Shown: positions 31,612 to 42,796 of the stretch, piece by piece
How the letters are laid out: the number at the start of each line of letters is the position of its first letter
Numbering within the stretch: position 1 is the first letter of the stretch
Source of the DNA: Rhizophagus irregularis
Lineage: Eukaryota > Glomeromycota > Glomeromycetes > Glomerales > Glomeraceae
Assembly: GCF_026210795.1 (NCBI RefSeq)
Contig: NC_089447.1
Coordinates: 3,474,501 to 3,538,500, forward strand
Length of the DNA: 64,000 bases
Direction of reading: 5' to 3'
The notes under the pieces: generated by a model
What the model saw: the letters and a program-made list of their open reading frames with translations, nothing else
The model's database searches: none
Told to the model about the DNA's origin: nothing
Position numbers and translations under genes: made by a program

Positions 31612-33367
31612 TAAGTTTATAAAAAAAGTCTAAAAAACGTAATAAAATCAAGTAATAATTTTCCCTAATTAAATAAATATTTAATGTATGAATGTAGGGA
31701 ATTTTACGGAGTATTTTTTTTTTGAGACATAAATTCGGGGAAAAAATCCTATTAAATTGTAAATATTATAATATAAGTCTATTAAGAAATAGCTTAACTT
31801 TTGGAAGCAATAATTTAAAATTTATTAATTTATATATCGTCAATTAAATTTAATTACAAAATTGTCGATTTTTTTTTTCTGTTAGCAAATCTAACGTGTA
31901 AATGATCAATATTACACGGATTGTTATAGATTATGATTTTATACTCGCTATAATTCATGATTTGAAGAATAATATATTTATCAAGTTATATTTTTGATAT
32001 TTCATATGAAATTAAATTTGATGTTGAAATTTATTTTAAAAATATATGTAAATATATATAATCTTTAAAATAGCGATTATTATTTTTAAGAAAATTAAAT
32101 TTGAATATTAAGTTTTTATATATGAAAATAAAATTTAAATCGTATTTAACATGAATTAACTTTAAACACTATTCACGGGGAATCTCTTAAAAGAAAATTC
32201 AACAAGAAAATGCGATTTTTTCTTCTAATAATAATTTAATAATATTTATCAATTTCAATGTGATAGTAAAATTTTTATATATTTTTTTTTACATTTGATA
32301 TTAAATGAGATTAATAAAATTTTTCAATTTGCTTATTTAAAATTAATAAATATTTACAATTACTATCGCTTGATATGGTTGTTGAAAATTTTTCAAAAAA
32401 TGCAAATTAAATAATGATGTTTTAATTTAAAGGTCAATCAAGTCAAATTATTACTAAATAATTCTACTAAAATAAATTTTTATTATACTTTAACTATAAA
32501 AATAGTCATTTTGAATTTAATGCTAATATAAAGCTCGTTCACACAAAATCAGTTTATTGGCGGTTTTTTTGAAATTTTGTCTGATCATTTACAAATCAAA
32601 CTTCAAACTTCGAATATACACCGAAAACAACAATAAAAATTCAAATATTTTTATAAAGAAATGCCTAATTAAATTATTGTTCTTTCATATAAGCTAAGAT
32701 AAAGTTCAAAGCTTGATAATTAAGACTAAAGTAGAATAACGTGTAGATCATTCCTTTTTTGTATAATTCCAGGCAGCTTTATGTAATAATTCTGGCCCTG
32801 AGGAGACGTGTAGAACTAATAGTATATTAGTGCAATCTATTTACATATTTTATTTATTAAAAATATTAAAAATGCAAACTTTATTTGTTGAAAAAAAAAA
32901 ATAAATAAACGTACAATTTAACAAGAAGACGTTGACAATATTTTTCGTTTAAATGAACGGATAATTATTTACCGATTCAATGTAATACGCTATGCACTTG
33001 GAATGTTCGAAAACACAAAATCTTCAAATTGTTGATCCTTTGATTCTATAGGATTACAACTTATTTATATTATGATTTTGTATGTTCCACTATCAAACAA
33101 ACAATATTTTGGCTGAAATAGTGACATGGCTAAAAATAAACAAACAAACATCGTTCACACCAAAAAAATGAAAGGAGCTATTCTTATATTTACACAAAGT
33201 TGTAATCATGTATATAATTTTATGTAATAGTATAAACATGTGTTATAAATGGAAATTCCGAATTCTAGAAATTTATTGTTCATTTATTTGAAGAAATTTG
33301 TTTATATGTAAAATAAAAAATCATTACCTAAGAGTGTAATAAATTCTTTTTGGTTAAATAATCATAA
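31612..33367. other. Intergenic upstream of the arrestin-like gene
   Basis: Long AT-rich stretch without recognisable coding sequence or structured RNA. Near 32770-32830 a faint match to the hAT-like MITE interior (TAATAATTCTGGCCCTGA) suggests an old copy. Confidence 0.5.
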
Positions 33368-34432
33368 ATGGCACTACTTCAACCTCCAAGATCTTCATAC
33401 ACTCAAGCTAGTAGAAAAGTATGGTTCTCTTATGTGGAAGGTTCTAATAGATTTCAACATGAGTTGTTAGGCATTACTAACTCATATATAGCCGGGAACT
33501 TACACCTTCAATTTCCTAAAGGGGAACCCCTAAATGCCAAGCAAATTGAAGTTTCCATCACGGGTACAGAGTATGTTCATTGGACTGAAAAAGTAACCAG
33601 AACTCGTCAAGTATATGATTCTATTACCAATTCATATTATACTCAACTTTATGTGGAAAAAATAAATTATCTCCATGAACAACAAATTCTGAATAGATCA
33701 ATGATATTATGGCAAAGCAGAAATTTGAAGAATAATGTAAGGTCAAAAAAAGAATTATATGAAAATATTGCAAATATGTATATTCCATTCCAAATTCCAT
33801 TACCTAATGATATACCATCATCAATGAGTTTGGGTACTGGAACTATTTATTATAATGTGAACGCAAAAATTAAAAGGAAAAGCAATTTTTGGAAATTTCA
33901 AGGTTCAAAGAAAATGATTAAATGTAATTGTAATATTTCTCGTTATAGTCTAATGCCAATGACAGATCCTATAAAATGGGTAGAATGGAATGATCAGAAA
34001 GCTTGGAAACGTGGATTAGGTTATGATGTTTTCATGTATTATAGTACCTTTGGACCTGAAAATCCTATTATTGTTAAGTTTGCTCTTAAATTTTATAAGT
34101 ATGATTTAATAATAAAAGAAGTATTTGTTGGTTTGAAAGAGTATCATGTTTTTAGAGCTTCTGAGAATGTAAAATTGATCAGTGAGTATATAGAAGAAAG
34201 AAGAGTATCTGGTGATCAATTTCCAAATATTTTGGATGCACATAATGAATGGTCATATAATTTTAAAATTGAAGTGCTGGATGATAAGGTTAATTGGTCT
34301 ACTGATAGAGATAATATTTATGTATATCATAAAGTTAAAGTTAAGATTAGATTTGGATTATTTTCTGGAAAGAAAAATATTAATTTAGAAAGAAAGGTCA
34401 ATATTGAGAATATTTATAAGAATCCTGAATAA
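33368..34432 (+). CDS. Arrestin-like protein
   Basis: Intronless frame of 354 residues with a clear ATG. The N-terminal half follows the arrestin fold: AGNLHLQFPKGEPLNAKQIE then VSITGTEYVHWTEKV, and later YIPFQIPLPNDIPSSMSLGT with GTIYYNVNAKIKRKS. The C-terminal half (IIVKFALKFYKYDLIIKEVF to VKVKIRFGLFSG) resembles the second arrestin sheet. Fungal alpha-arrestins act as adaptors that bring ubiquitin ligases to plasma-membrane transporters. I see no PPxY motif, so ligase recruitment is uncertain. It stands alone between transposons. The identification rests on the pattern of conserved strands and is moderately sure. Confidence 0.65.
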   Translation: MALLQPPRSSYTQASRKVWFSYVEGSNRFQHELLGITNSYIAGNLHLQFPKGEPLNAKQIEVSITGTEYVHWTEKVTRTRQVYDSITNSYYTQLYVEKINYLHEQQILNRSMILWQSRNLKNNVRSKKELYENIANMYIPFQIPLPNDIPSSMSLGTGTIYYNVNAKIKRKSNFWKFQGSKKMIKCNCNISRYSLMPMTDPIKWVEWNDQKAWKRGLGYDVFMYYSTFGPENPIIVKFALKFYKYDLIIKEVFVGLKEYHVFRASENVKLISEYIEERRVSGDQFPNILDAHNEWSYNFKIEVLDDKVNWSTDRDNIYVYHKVKVKIRFGLFSGKKNINLERKVNIENIYKNPE

Positions 34433-34500
34433 TTATAATATTTATATCTAAATTACGTCGTCTAAAGCCGGTATATCACGTGATTTTTCATGTTAACTAT

Positions 34501-35666
34501 AACCACTCTAGCGTCGCCTAGAAAAAATGGTAGCCGGATAGGTTTTCCGGGTTATATGTGATTCGGAAACTGATTTCCGGTTAGCTTATTAATTTTTATT
34601 ATAACAAAAAAACTTCTGAATAAATTAATACAGTAAATATTTAAAGTTTTTTCTGAAATTTTATTTTAATATTGCTATTATTTATTTTATTTATTCCCAA
34701 TACATTGTATTTTTGTTAAAGTTTTTTCATGTTTTTGGCATTGTTCAACGGTTTTCTAGTGCTTTACTATCATTATTCATCTTTTCCAACAATCTGAAAT
34801 TTTTGCAAACATTCTTTAACCATAGATGTCGATTTGGTTTGTTATATGATTCTTTTAACAGTTCTTTAGCCTAAAAAATTTCTTTGACATTATTAAAGAT
34901 TAAAAATGCATCTGTATATGAAATTTATACGTAATATTAATATGCCTTGGTCGTGGATATAACATTTATGAGAATACTTAACTTTAATTAAGTCCAGTTT
35001 TGATAAGATTTCTATATTTATTGTTCCTTCACAATGGTACCATTCTAAATAGGTAGATGCGTCTCTTTGTTTATCTAATATAGGATGCTTTACTTGCCGT
35101 TTTCCAAGCTCAATTCGACAATTGCAATAATATAATATATGAAGAGAGTATTTTTTTTATTTTTATTCCGATAAACCATGAATAGCCATCACGGCATCAC
35201 CTTCCGAAATAAGTGTTATTACAGAAAAGATGATAATTCAATATCAAGATCAAGATTTAACTCCACATTTTCACCTTCATAATGTTCGTTAGTATCATTT
35301 AGAGAAATTAAATAATTAATTATTGTGTTCAGATTGTTCAGTATTTTTTTTAAACGAGCAATTTTAAGTTTATCTCGGCAGTGCAAACATTTTTTTAAAG
35401 TAACACCTTTATCATTTAGAAAATTTTCATAGCTTTGACGAATATGACATCTTTTACAAGTTCTATTTTCCTGGTTTGACATTAGTAAAATAAGAAAGAA
35501 AAGAAAAGGGTTTATAGTGACGTGTTTGGCGAGATATTGATGAAAAGGTAAAAAGGTAAAAAATTATCAATTTGTAATTAATGTAACCGGAAATCAGTTC
35601 CCGAATCACGTGTAGCCAGCGAACCTATCCGGCTACCATTTTTTCTAGGTGACGCTAGGTAAGTTT
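34501..35666. mobile_element. MULE-like element with a zinc-ribbon ORF, 1.17 kb
   Basis: Inverted ends are about 80-100 bp long (TAGCGTC(G/A)CCTAGAAAAAAT, then GGTAGCCGGATAGG and a stretch around CCGGAAATCAGTT). They are flanked by an exact 9-bp duplication GTTAACTAT (34492-34500 and 35667-35675). The ends are related to those of the element at 29417. The interior encodes the small zinc-ribbon protein at 35219-35482 but no transposase. Confidence 0.8.
35219..35482 (-). CDS. Small zinc-ribbon protein inside a transposon
   Basis: 87 residues, ATG at 35482-35480. The N-terminus has CKRCHIRQSYENFLNDKG followed by KKCLHCRDK, that is two CxxC pairs separated by about 20 residues, a compact zinc-binding unit. 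The rest is helical and acidic (ELNLDLDIELSSFL at the end). It sits within the 9-bp-flanked MULE-like element, so it is probably an element-borne or captured protein. No transposase motif is visible. Function unknown. Confidence 0.55.
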   Translation of the reverse strand: MSNQENRTCKRCHIRQSYENFLNDKGVTLKKCLHCRDKLKIARLKKILNNLNTIINYLISLNDTNEHYEGENVELNLDLDIELSSFL

Positions 35667-35807
35667 GTTAACTATGTGTCAAATAGAGGCGTGACAAATA
35701 AATTTATAAAATTCGTCCCCAGAATAAATAGTAAAAATGGAAAACAGGGATGTGATGAATGGGTGATGAATTTTTTAAAATTATGTGATCTAACACGGCT
35801 TTAGACG

Positions 35808-37300
35808 TTCCCTTATTATGGTATATACGGTCGGTATTATTATACAAATTTTAAATCAGTCATTCTTTGTAACTTCTATATAATAATAAAGCATCTTATG
35901 TTATTATGTCATTGAAATTAATGTTTTTTACTTTTTTTAAACTCTTAATTTTTTAATATTAATGCAAATTGAAAAAAACTTTATTTATAAAAATCCACTA
36001 TCATTAAAAAAAATAATTTGAATATTATCTCATTTATTAACTTGTCGTTCATAATATCTTGTTCATTATATTTTGTTTATTTTCATTGGACATTTAGTAA
36101 AAGAAGGTTTGTTATCAGTACCATGAAAAAAATAGAATAAAAGAAAACTATCAGCTAAAAAAACTTATGATAAAATAATTTCATAGAGGTACTAATTAAT
36201 AACTGTTGTACAATTTATAAGTTATACAGTTGGGAAATGTGAAATGTGATAATGATTTACTCATGAACTTATCTGTGCGATATCAAACAAAATGCTGTAG
36301 AGACGAAAAAACCATGGCTGTGGCTGTGCGGACTTGCAAGGAAGTGACTTTAGATCCATTTTTTCATTCAATAATTTCGAGGAATTTATTAGCATTATGG
36401 AGCAAGAAACATGAGCAGTTAATATAGGCAGGTCATCATTTCGCTTTGTAAATGAAACTAAAACAATCAGGAAGATTTAAACAGTGTATTTATTAACAAA
36501 CAAAATTTTACATCACAGATATATTTTTCAAATGAGAAGAGACACCCTAAGTGTGATGACCACAATATGACATAATAATCAACTATCACGAAAATTAATA
36601 TTGCTTTCTTTAAGAACTATGCCATATTTCGCTGGTAAATCGTTGCTCCCTTGTTAAATATTTACATTAAATATTTCCCCCTTAAAAATTTATTTGTATA
36701 TGACCTTAATTTATTGATTTGCGCGGTCTTAATATAATTTAATTATTTGGTAACTTACATTTTAAAAATAATTAAAAAGCAATATAAAATCTGAACTAAT
36801 AATTACATTAAGATATTAAAGGTAAAGTTTATCTTTTTTATGTTAATTTTACCAATACGAATTTCATATTCAGTGGGAAATTTACAGTCATAAAGTCTGC
36901 GAAAATTGATGAGAAACAAAAAGTAGTAGACATAACTAAATTTGTCAATTATTTTAGAAACGAGGCACAGAAGCGATATTTTCAGTTAGTTTAGATTTTG
37001 TCATAGTATAATAGCATTTTCTTTAACTCAATTCTCAATTGCTATGAAAATTATATTGGTCATTTTTCTGATGATATTTGAATAATGAATGAGTAAATAA
37101 ATTATTAGTTTTCAATAAAAATTTATTATTAATCATTTAATTAAATACAAAAAAAAAAAAATGAATACAAAAAAAAAATGAATAAATAAATAAAATTTGA
37201 TTACACTAAATGAACTTTTTGAGACTATGTGTTATTTCCGTTCTAATTTTAACGTGCTCTCCTGTTTTTGTAAATAAAAAATATATTATATTACAAAATA
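35808..37300. other. Intergenic, one doubtful short frame
   Basis: AT-rich. A 65-codon frame at 36230-36427 (plus) contains three cysteines and ordinary residues but starts at a non-ATG-like position and matches nothing I know. From about 37190 to 37265 lies the decayed last exon of G2, recognisable by its match to 29013-29062. Confidence 0.4.
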
Positions 37301-37315
37301 TGTAATTATTACACC

Positions 37316-37529
37316 AGGACCCGAAATATATATGAAAAGGTCAAGTTCAAGTTTGCGTACAGCCAAAAAAAAAACCGTGAAAAATTTTCCTTTTATAGAT
37401 AGTGCCTGGTGAAAAGCTATTACCTTTTTTGGCCGAACTTATCATAATTCCGGCACTGAAAAAAATGAGTACAACTAATAGCAAAATTTTTTTGGCTACC
37501 TATGGCCTTTATATATATTTCGAGGTCCT
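37316..37529. mobile_element. hAT-like MITE copy c, in a G2 intron
   Basis: Inverted ends AGGACCCGAAATATATATG and, reversed, AGGACCTCGAAATATATATA are flanked by ATTACACC and ATTACACG, an 8-bp duplication with one difference. It lies in what corresponds to the last intron of G2 and is absent from G1. Confidence 0.75.
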
Positions 37530-37665
37530 ATTACACGCATTTATAAAATAAAAATTTTACTTACTATTAACTTCATTAGCTTGAGTTTCGCCTTCAATAT
37601 ACCGTTTTCCTGAAATATTTATTTCCGAAATTAATTTGCTCAATGGTTTTGCTAGTATAAATTAC

Positions 37666-40600
37666 TTACTGAATGTTTGAATTTTTGATAATAAAATCTC
37701 TACTTAGACTACAATATTACTAATAATATTATAAAAAATGTTTTATATATTTTCATACATACCTTTGAATGTCATTTATATCAAGCTCATATTCTTTTGT
37801 TACATATTCTAAAAAGATGAGTTTAATAATAATTAATAATTGGTTTCATATTTATAATTTAAGATGATAAATAATAATAATCGACTAATTTTAGAATATT
37901 ACATACTTTGTTCCAATGAATTCATTGAATTAGTAGATGAAAATTCGGAAATAAAAGAACTTAATGATCTACTCGAATAAATTGCTTTTGAATGGTTTTC
38001 ACTAAATTCTGGACCAATTGACTTAGATTTTAATAATTCTAATCGTATTTCCTCAGCTTGATTAAATTGATCAGGATTTTTTCCTTTATTTGCCCAAAGG
38101 TCAAATCTTTCACAAATTTGTTTTGCCGATGGCCTTTTATTGGGTTTATCATCCCAACATTTTTTCATTAAATTAGCGAAATCTTCGGGAGTATCATCTG
38201 TAATTTTAGGCCTTTCTCCATCAATAATTTTATAAATTAAATCAGTATCATGTACAATGTTAGCAAAAGGCTTACAACCAGTTGTTAATTCCCACATAAT
38301 CATACCCATACTGTAAATATCAGACGCTTTTGAAAATGCAACTCCTTTAAATATTTCTGGAGCAATGTATGGTATAACTCCATATATTTCATTGCTTGTA
38401 TTATTTGCATGTTGTGATAATCCTAAATCTCCAATCAAATATTGGTCAATTATACATGAATCAATTTCAGTTATTTCAACTAATATATTACCACTATGAA
38501 AATCTCGATGTATAAAATCTTTTTCATGAATAGTTTGAAGCCTAAAATAAAAACAAATAAATTGATTTGATATCATAAAATATACGTAATAAATAAATTT
38601 AATTATAAATACCCATCCGAAATCCTCCATAAGATATGCATTTTTTTCTTCCATGTAATCTTTGTAAAATTCTCTTGTAAATAATTATGCAAATCACCTC
38701 CATTTGCATACTTCATGATAAACATAAATTTATTTGTCGTAGGATTTTTTGTAATACCATGACATTTAATAATATATTCAAATTTATTATCATAACATTG
38801 ATAAAGTGATTTGATCTAAATTGTAAAAATTATTAAATAATAAATAAATATTAATTTATAAAAAAATTTATAGGATCAATTAATTACCTCATTTAAAAAA
38901 TATTTACTAGGATCTTGAGAATTTAGAAACTCTTTAACCGCGACAATATTTCCATTTATTGACGCTTTATAAATTTTACCATATCCTCCTTCTGCTATTT
39001 CCTTTAAATTTGTAATTCGAGAATATGAAATCCACTCTATTTTTAATTTTGAAGCAAAATTATACTTATATATATTTAATGGATTAGAATTTTTGTTAAT
39101 ATTATTAACAAAATCATCAACTTGATTAGCTATGTTGAATTTTGTAAAATTAAGAAATTCGTCTATATTATAATTTCCACTGACGTCACTGACATTAATG
39201 GTACCAATAGAAGCAATTCTTTCAATTCTTTTGCATCTTTTACATTGAGATTGATTAATATATCCAAAAATAATATTTGTTGTTAAACAAAACCTACATC
39301 CAGTATAAACTATAGGACAATTTAAACAATTTTTTTGACAATTATATTTAAATTCTAGAGGCTGGTGACAAATTACGCATTGATTATAAGAATCCCACCA
39401 TGGTAAATAAAGAATTGGAATGTGATTTTTGACCAAAGTTGATCCTATAAATTCAAAAGAAATCGAATAACAATTGAAGCATAATTTAAATGCCTCTTGT
39501 ACATTTTGTTCATAAATTGATTTTTTGCATAATCTGCAGTTTTCTTCATAAAAATAATTCATATTACTAAAATCAAACTGCTGATTTGTAACTATTTGTT
39601 TGAAATATAAAATTTCCGAGCAATTTTCGCACCACTCTTGATTGCAAAAATCCAAATTTTTTGGTTCATGTTTATCACAATTAGTATTAGTTGTTCTTAT
39701 ACATATATCCAAATTATCAATTGCACATTTAATATTCAAATTACTAGTAGCATAATTAATGTGCCAATATAAGCAATTCTTGCAATACTTTTGTTTGAAT
39801 AGGGTTTCAGAATAGACTTTTTTACAATAATAGCATAGAACTTCGTCATTGTTAAAAGGAATAAACATAATTGGCATAGTTAAATAATCTCCATTGTTTC
39901 CTAATTTTGCAATTGTTTTAGAATATATCTTGAAATTAAAGTACTTCTTAACCTTCTTCATAAAAATATATATTTCCAATAAATTAGAATGGTTGTCTAT
40001 ATTATTCACATAATTAGTAATTTGATTATAGTAACAAGCGTTGAGTTTTAAAAAGTATTCTTCAATATTTTTCATATCAAGTGGATCAATATCAATCCAT
40101 GACAATCTTTTACATTTCATACATTGAGATTTTTTTGTAATTCCAAAAATAATATTTGTTGTTAAACAATATCTACACCCAGTGTAAATTATAAAGCAAT
40201 TTGAGCACCATTTTTGATAATTAGTTTTTAATTTTAGTTTTAAATTACACATTATGCACTCATCATAAGCATCCCACCATTGTAAATGAAGAATTAAAAT
40301 ATGATTTTTGGCCAAAGTTGATTCTATAAATTCAAAAGAAATCGAATAACAATTGGAACATAATTTAGACTCAAAAATGTTATCTTGTACATTTTGTTTG
40401 TACATTAATTTTTTGCATAATCTACAGGTTTCTTCATAAAAATGATACGAATTACTAAAATAAAAATGCCGTTTTGTAACTATTTGTTTGAAATGTAAAA
40501 TTTCCGAGCAATTTTCGCACCACCCTCGAATACAAAAATCCAAATTTTTTGGTTCATGTTCATCACAATTAGTATTAGTTGTTTTTATACATACATCCAA

Positions 40601-41626
40601 GTTACCAATTGATGTCTTAATACTATCTGTATTACTGGTTGCATATTTAATATACCATTGTAAGCAATACTTGCAATATTTTTGTTTGAATAATAGTGTT
40701 TCAGAATAGACTTTTTTGCAACAATAACATTTATATTCATCACTTCTAAAAGGGATGAACATAATTGGTATAGTTAAATGTAAAGAATTTTTATTATTTC
40801 CTGCTAAATTTGCAATGTGTGAACATAAAACACTTAAAGGAAAATAATTAAGCTTCTTTATAAAACTATATATTTTCAACAAATTGGAATTTTCGTTAAT
40901 ATTATTTACATAATTAGCAATTTGATTAAAGCTATGAGTATTAAGTTTTAGAAAATATTCTTTAATATTTTCCACATCAGGCGACATATTGATATCAATC
41001 ATTGTCAATCTTTTACATTTCATACATTGAGATATTTCTGTAATTCCAAAAATAATATTTGTTGTTAAACAATATCTACACCCGGTGTAAATTATAAAGC
41101 ATTTTGAGCACCATTTTTGACAATTTGATTTAAATTCTAATTTTGATTTACAAACTATACATTGATTATGGGTATCCCACCATGGTAAATGAAGAACTGG
41201 AAAAGTAGAAGCAAATTCTGTCCATGTGAAAGAGATTAAATAACAAACTGGGCAAATAATATTATATTGCTTATCACAACATAATTCACAGTTTCTTAAA
41301 TATGTATTACTACTAGTATCAATACAAAATAAAGAATTTGAGATCATTTGTTTAAAATAAAAATTCTCAATCATTCTTTTTTGTATATGAAAACGTTTTC
41401 CATTTACATCATAAATATCTAAGTATGCATTAAAATTAGTCATTTTCTTTATATACTTAGATAAACAATTTTCGCAGTATTGTTGTGAAAAACTTGCAAA
41501 CGAGTATAAATTTCCACAATTACATCTAATCTCGTCTATGTTAAAGGGGAGAAACAAAATTTGAATAGGACTAGATATTAATCTTGGTGTCGGATTAAAA
41601 GAATTTTTACTATTCATAATTTCCAC
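37666..41626 (-). CDS. Zinc-ribbon repeat protein kinase (G2)
   Basis: Five exons: 41626-38888, 38815-38613, 38541-37907, 37808-37763 and 37708-37666. They join in frame to 3666 nt, 1221 residues. Residues 1 to about 860 hold three cysteine-rich repeats of about 290 residues (CYCCKKVYSETL, WCENCSEIL, CRLCKK, LPWWDTHNQCIVC, YTGCRYCLTTNIIFG, SQCMKCKR), likely zinc-binding. The kinase follows: AEGGYGKIYKAS, VAVKEF, IHRDFHSGNIL, IGDLGLS, PYIAPEIF and RPSAKQICERF, all catalytic residues present (DLG for DFG). It should phosphorylate Ser/Thr as a TKL-like enzyme; substrates are unknown. Relative to G1 the tail ends early: a codon CAA in G1 is TAA here (37668-37666). The change also makes a GTAAGT, so a new splice donor is an alternative. 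Leader and upstream region match those of G1. Confidence 0.85.
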
Positions 41627-41639
41627 GATGCAATATATT

Positions 41640-42786
41640 TTAAGGAAAATTTCAAAAAAAAGTAAAAATAAAATAAAAATTATTAATATAATTTTCTCAA
41701 TGGAATTCTATGGAAGCGTAACTAAATAAAAGTGGAAATATGGTCGCAGATCCATAAGTCTTCATTGTTAAATCATATGAAATCTGCAGATTGGCACAAA
41801 ATGTCCCACTGTCCGTCTGACACATGATTATGATCAACAATATAAATTATGTAGCATCCAATAATTATTCTTCTAAAAACATACTGTCTCTGAAAACATG
41901 TATATGTTTCCCAGTTTGGCAATAGTGTGATCATACTATTCCAAATATATTCACTTAATTCATATGCTTAGTCATCACATACAACGTGAAATCAGATTTT
42001 TATAATATAGATTATAGTTATATAACTTATAGTTTATAACTTATAACTTCTTCTGACATCAAAAGAGTAAAATGCAATTTAAGGTCTCCTATGTACTTTT
42101 ATATATTGCATATTAAATTGGAGGATTAATAAACAAGTTTTTTTGTGAAGATTAATTTCGTTGATCTTTTTTTTTCTGGAAAAAAAGACAGAGGTACATA
42201 TAAACTTATTTACACAGTGAAATTCAATAAACCGGATCTTCAATAAACCGGATTTGGGCCAAACTGGACTTTTTTGCTGGAACTAAATCACGTATATTAA
42301 AATAGTTTGAGTTTACTAGTAAATCAATTTTCTAACCAGATATAGTAAAATGATTCGATAAATCGGATCACGTGATCATTAACCAATAAAATTTATGTAA
42401 CGTGATGCGGTAAATCTTAATTTTGGCCAAAAAAAACTCTTTCCGATAAATCCAATTTTTATTAAAATGGCGCAGTAGAATATTTTTATTATTACAAAAT
42501 AGACGTCTTTATTTTTTTTTGCTTGCTAATACCCTTTATTTTAAACTTACAACTCGCGAATATATATAAGTCACTCCATATCTTCTAGTATATACATATG
42601 GTAAAAGTTAATACTTTTAATAAAATTATACAGTCAAGAGACAACGTCTTTTTACCCCTTTACGTAATATACAACCCAGCAGTTATATAAGAGTTTTTTA
42701 TTTTCTACTGTAGCTACACTATACATTTGAACCTTTATATTTTAATATTCAAAATATAAATTTTTTACTATCTTTTATTATTATAT
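41640..42786. other. G2 upstream region and decayed repeats
   Basis: From 41640 to about 42110 the sequence matches the G1 upstream region in reverse. From about 42215 to 42460 there are repeated AATAAACCGGAT and GATAAATCGGAT motifs with TTTTGGCCAAA, the pattern of a decayed short inverted-repeat transposon. No gene seen. Confidence 0.5.
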
Positions 42787-42796
42787 ATTCCTTAAA

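Larger units (their letters stand above)
34460..35807. mobile_element. Outer inverted-repeat element with GTCTAAAGCCG ends
   Basis: GTCTAAAGCCGGTATATCAC at the left matches, reversed, GTCTAAAGCCGTGTTAGATC at the right. Between them sits the MULE-like element at 34501-35666. The outer remnants alone (about 180 bp) would make a small MITE into which the larger element jumped. The outer target duplication is unclear. Confidence 0.55.
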
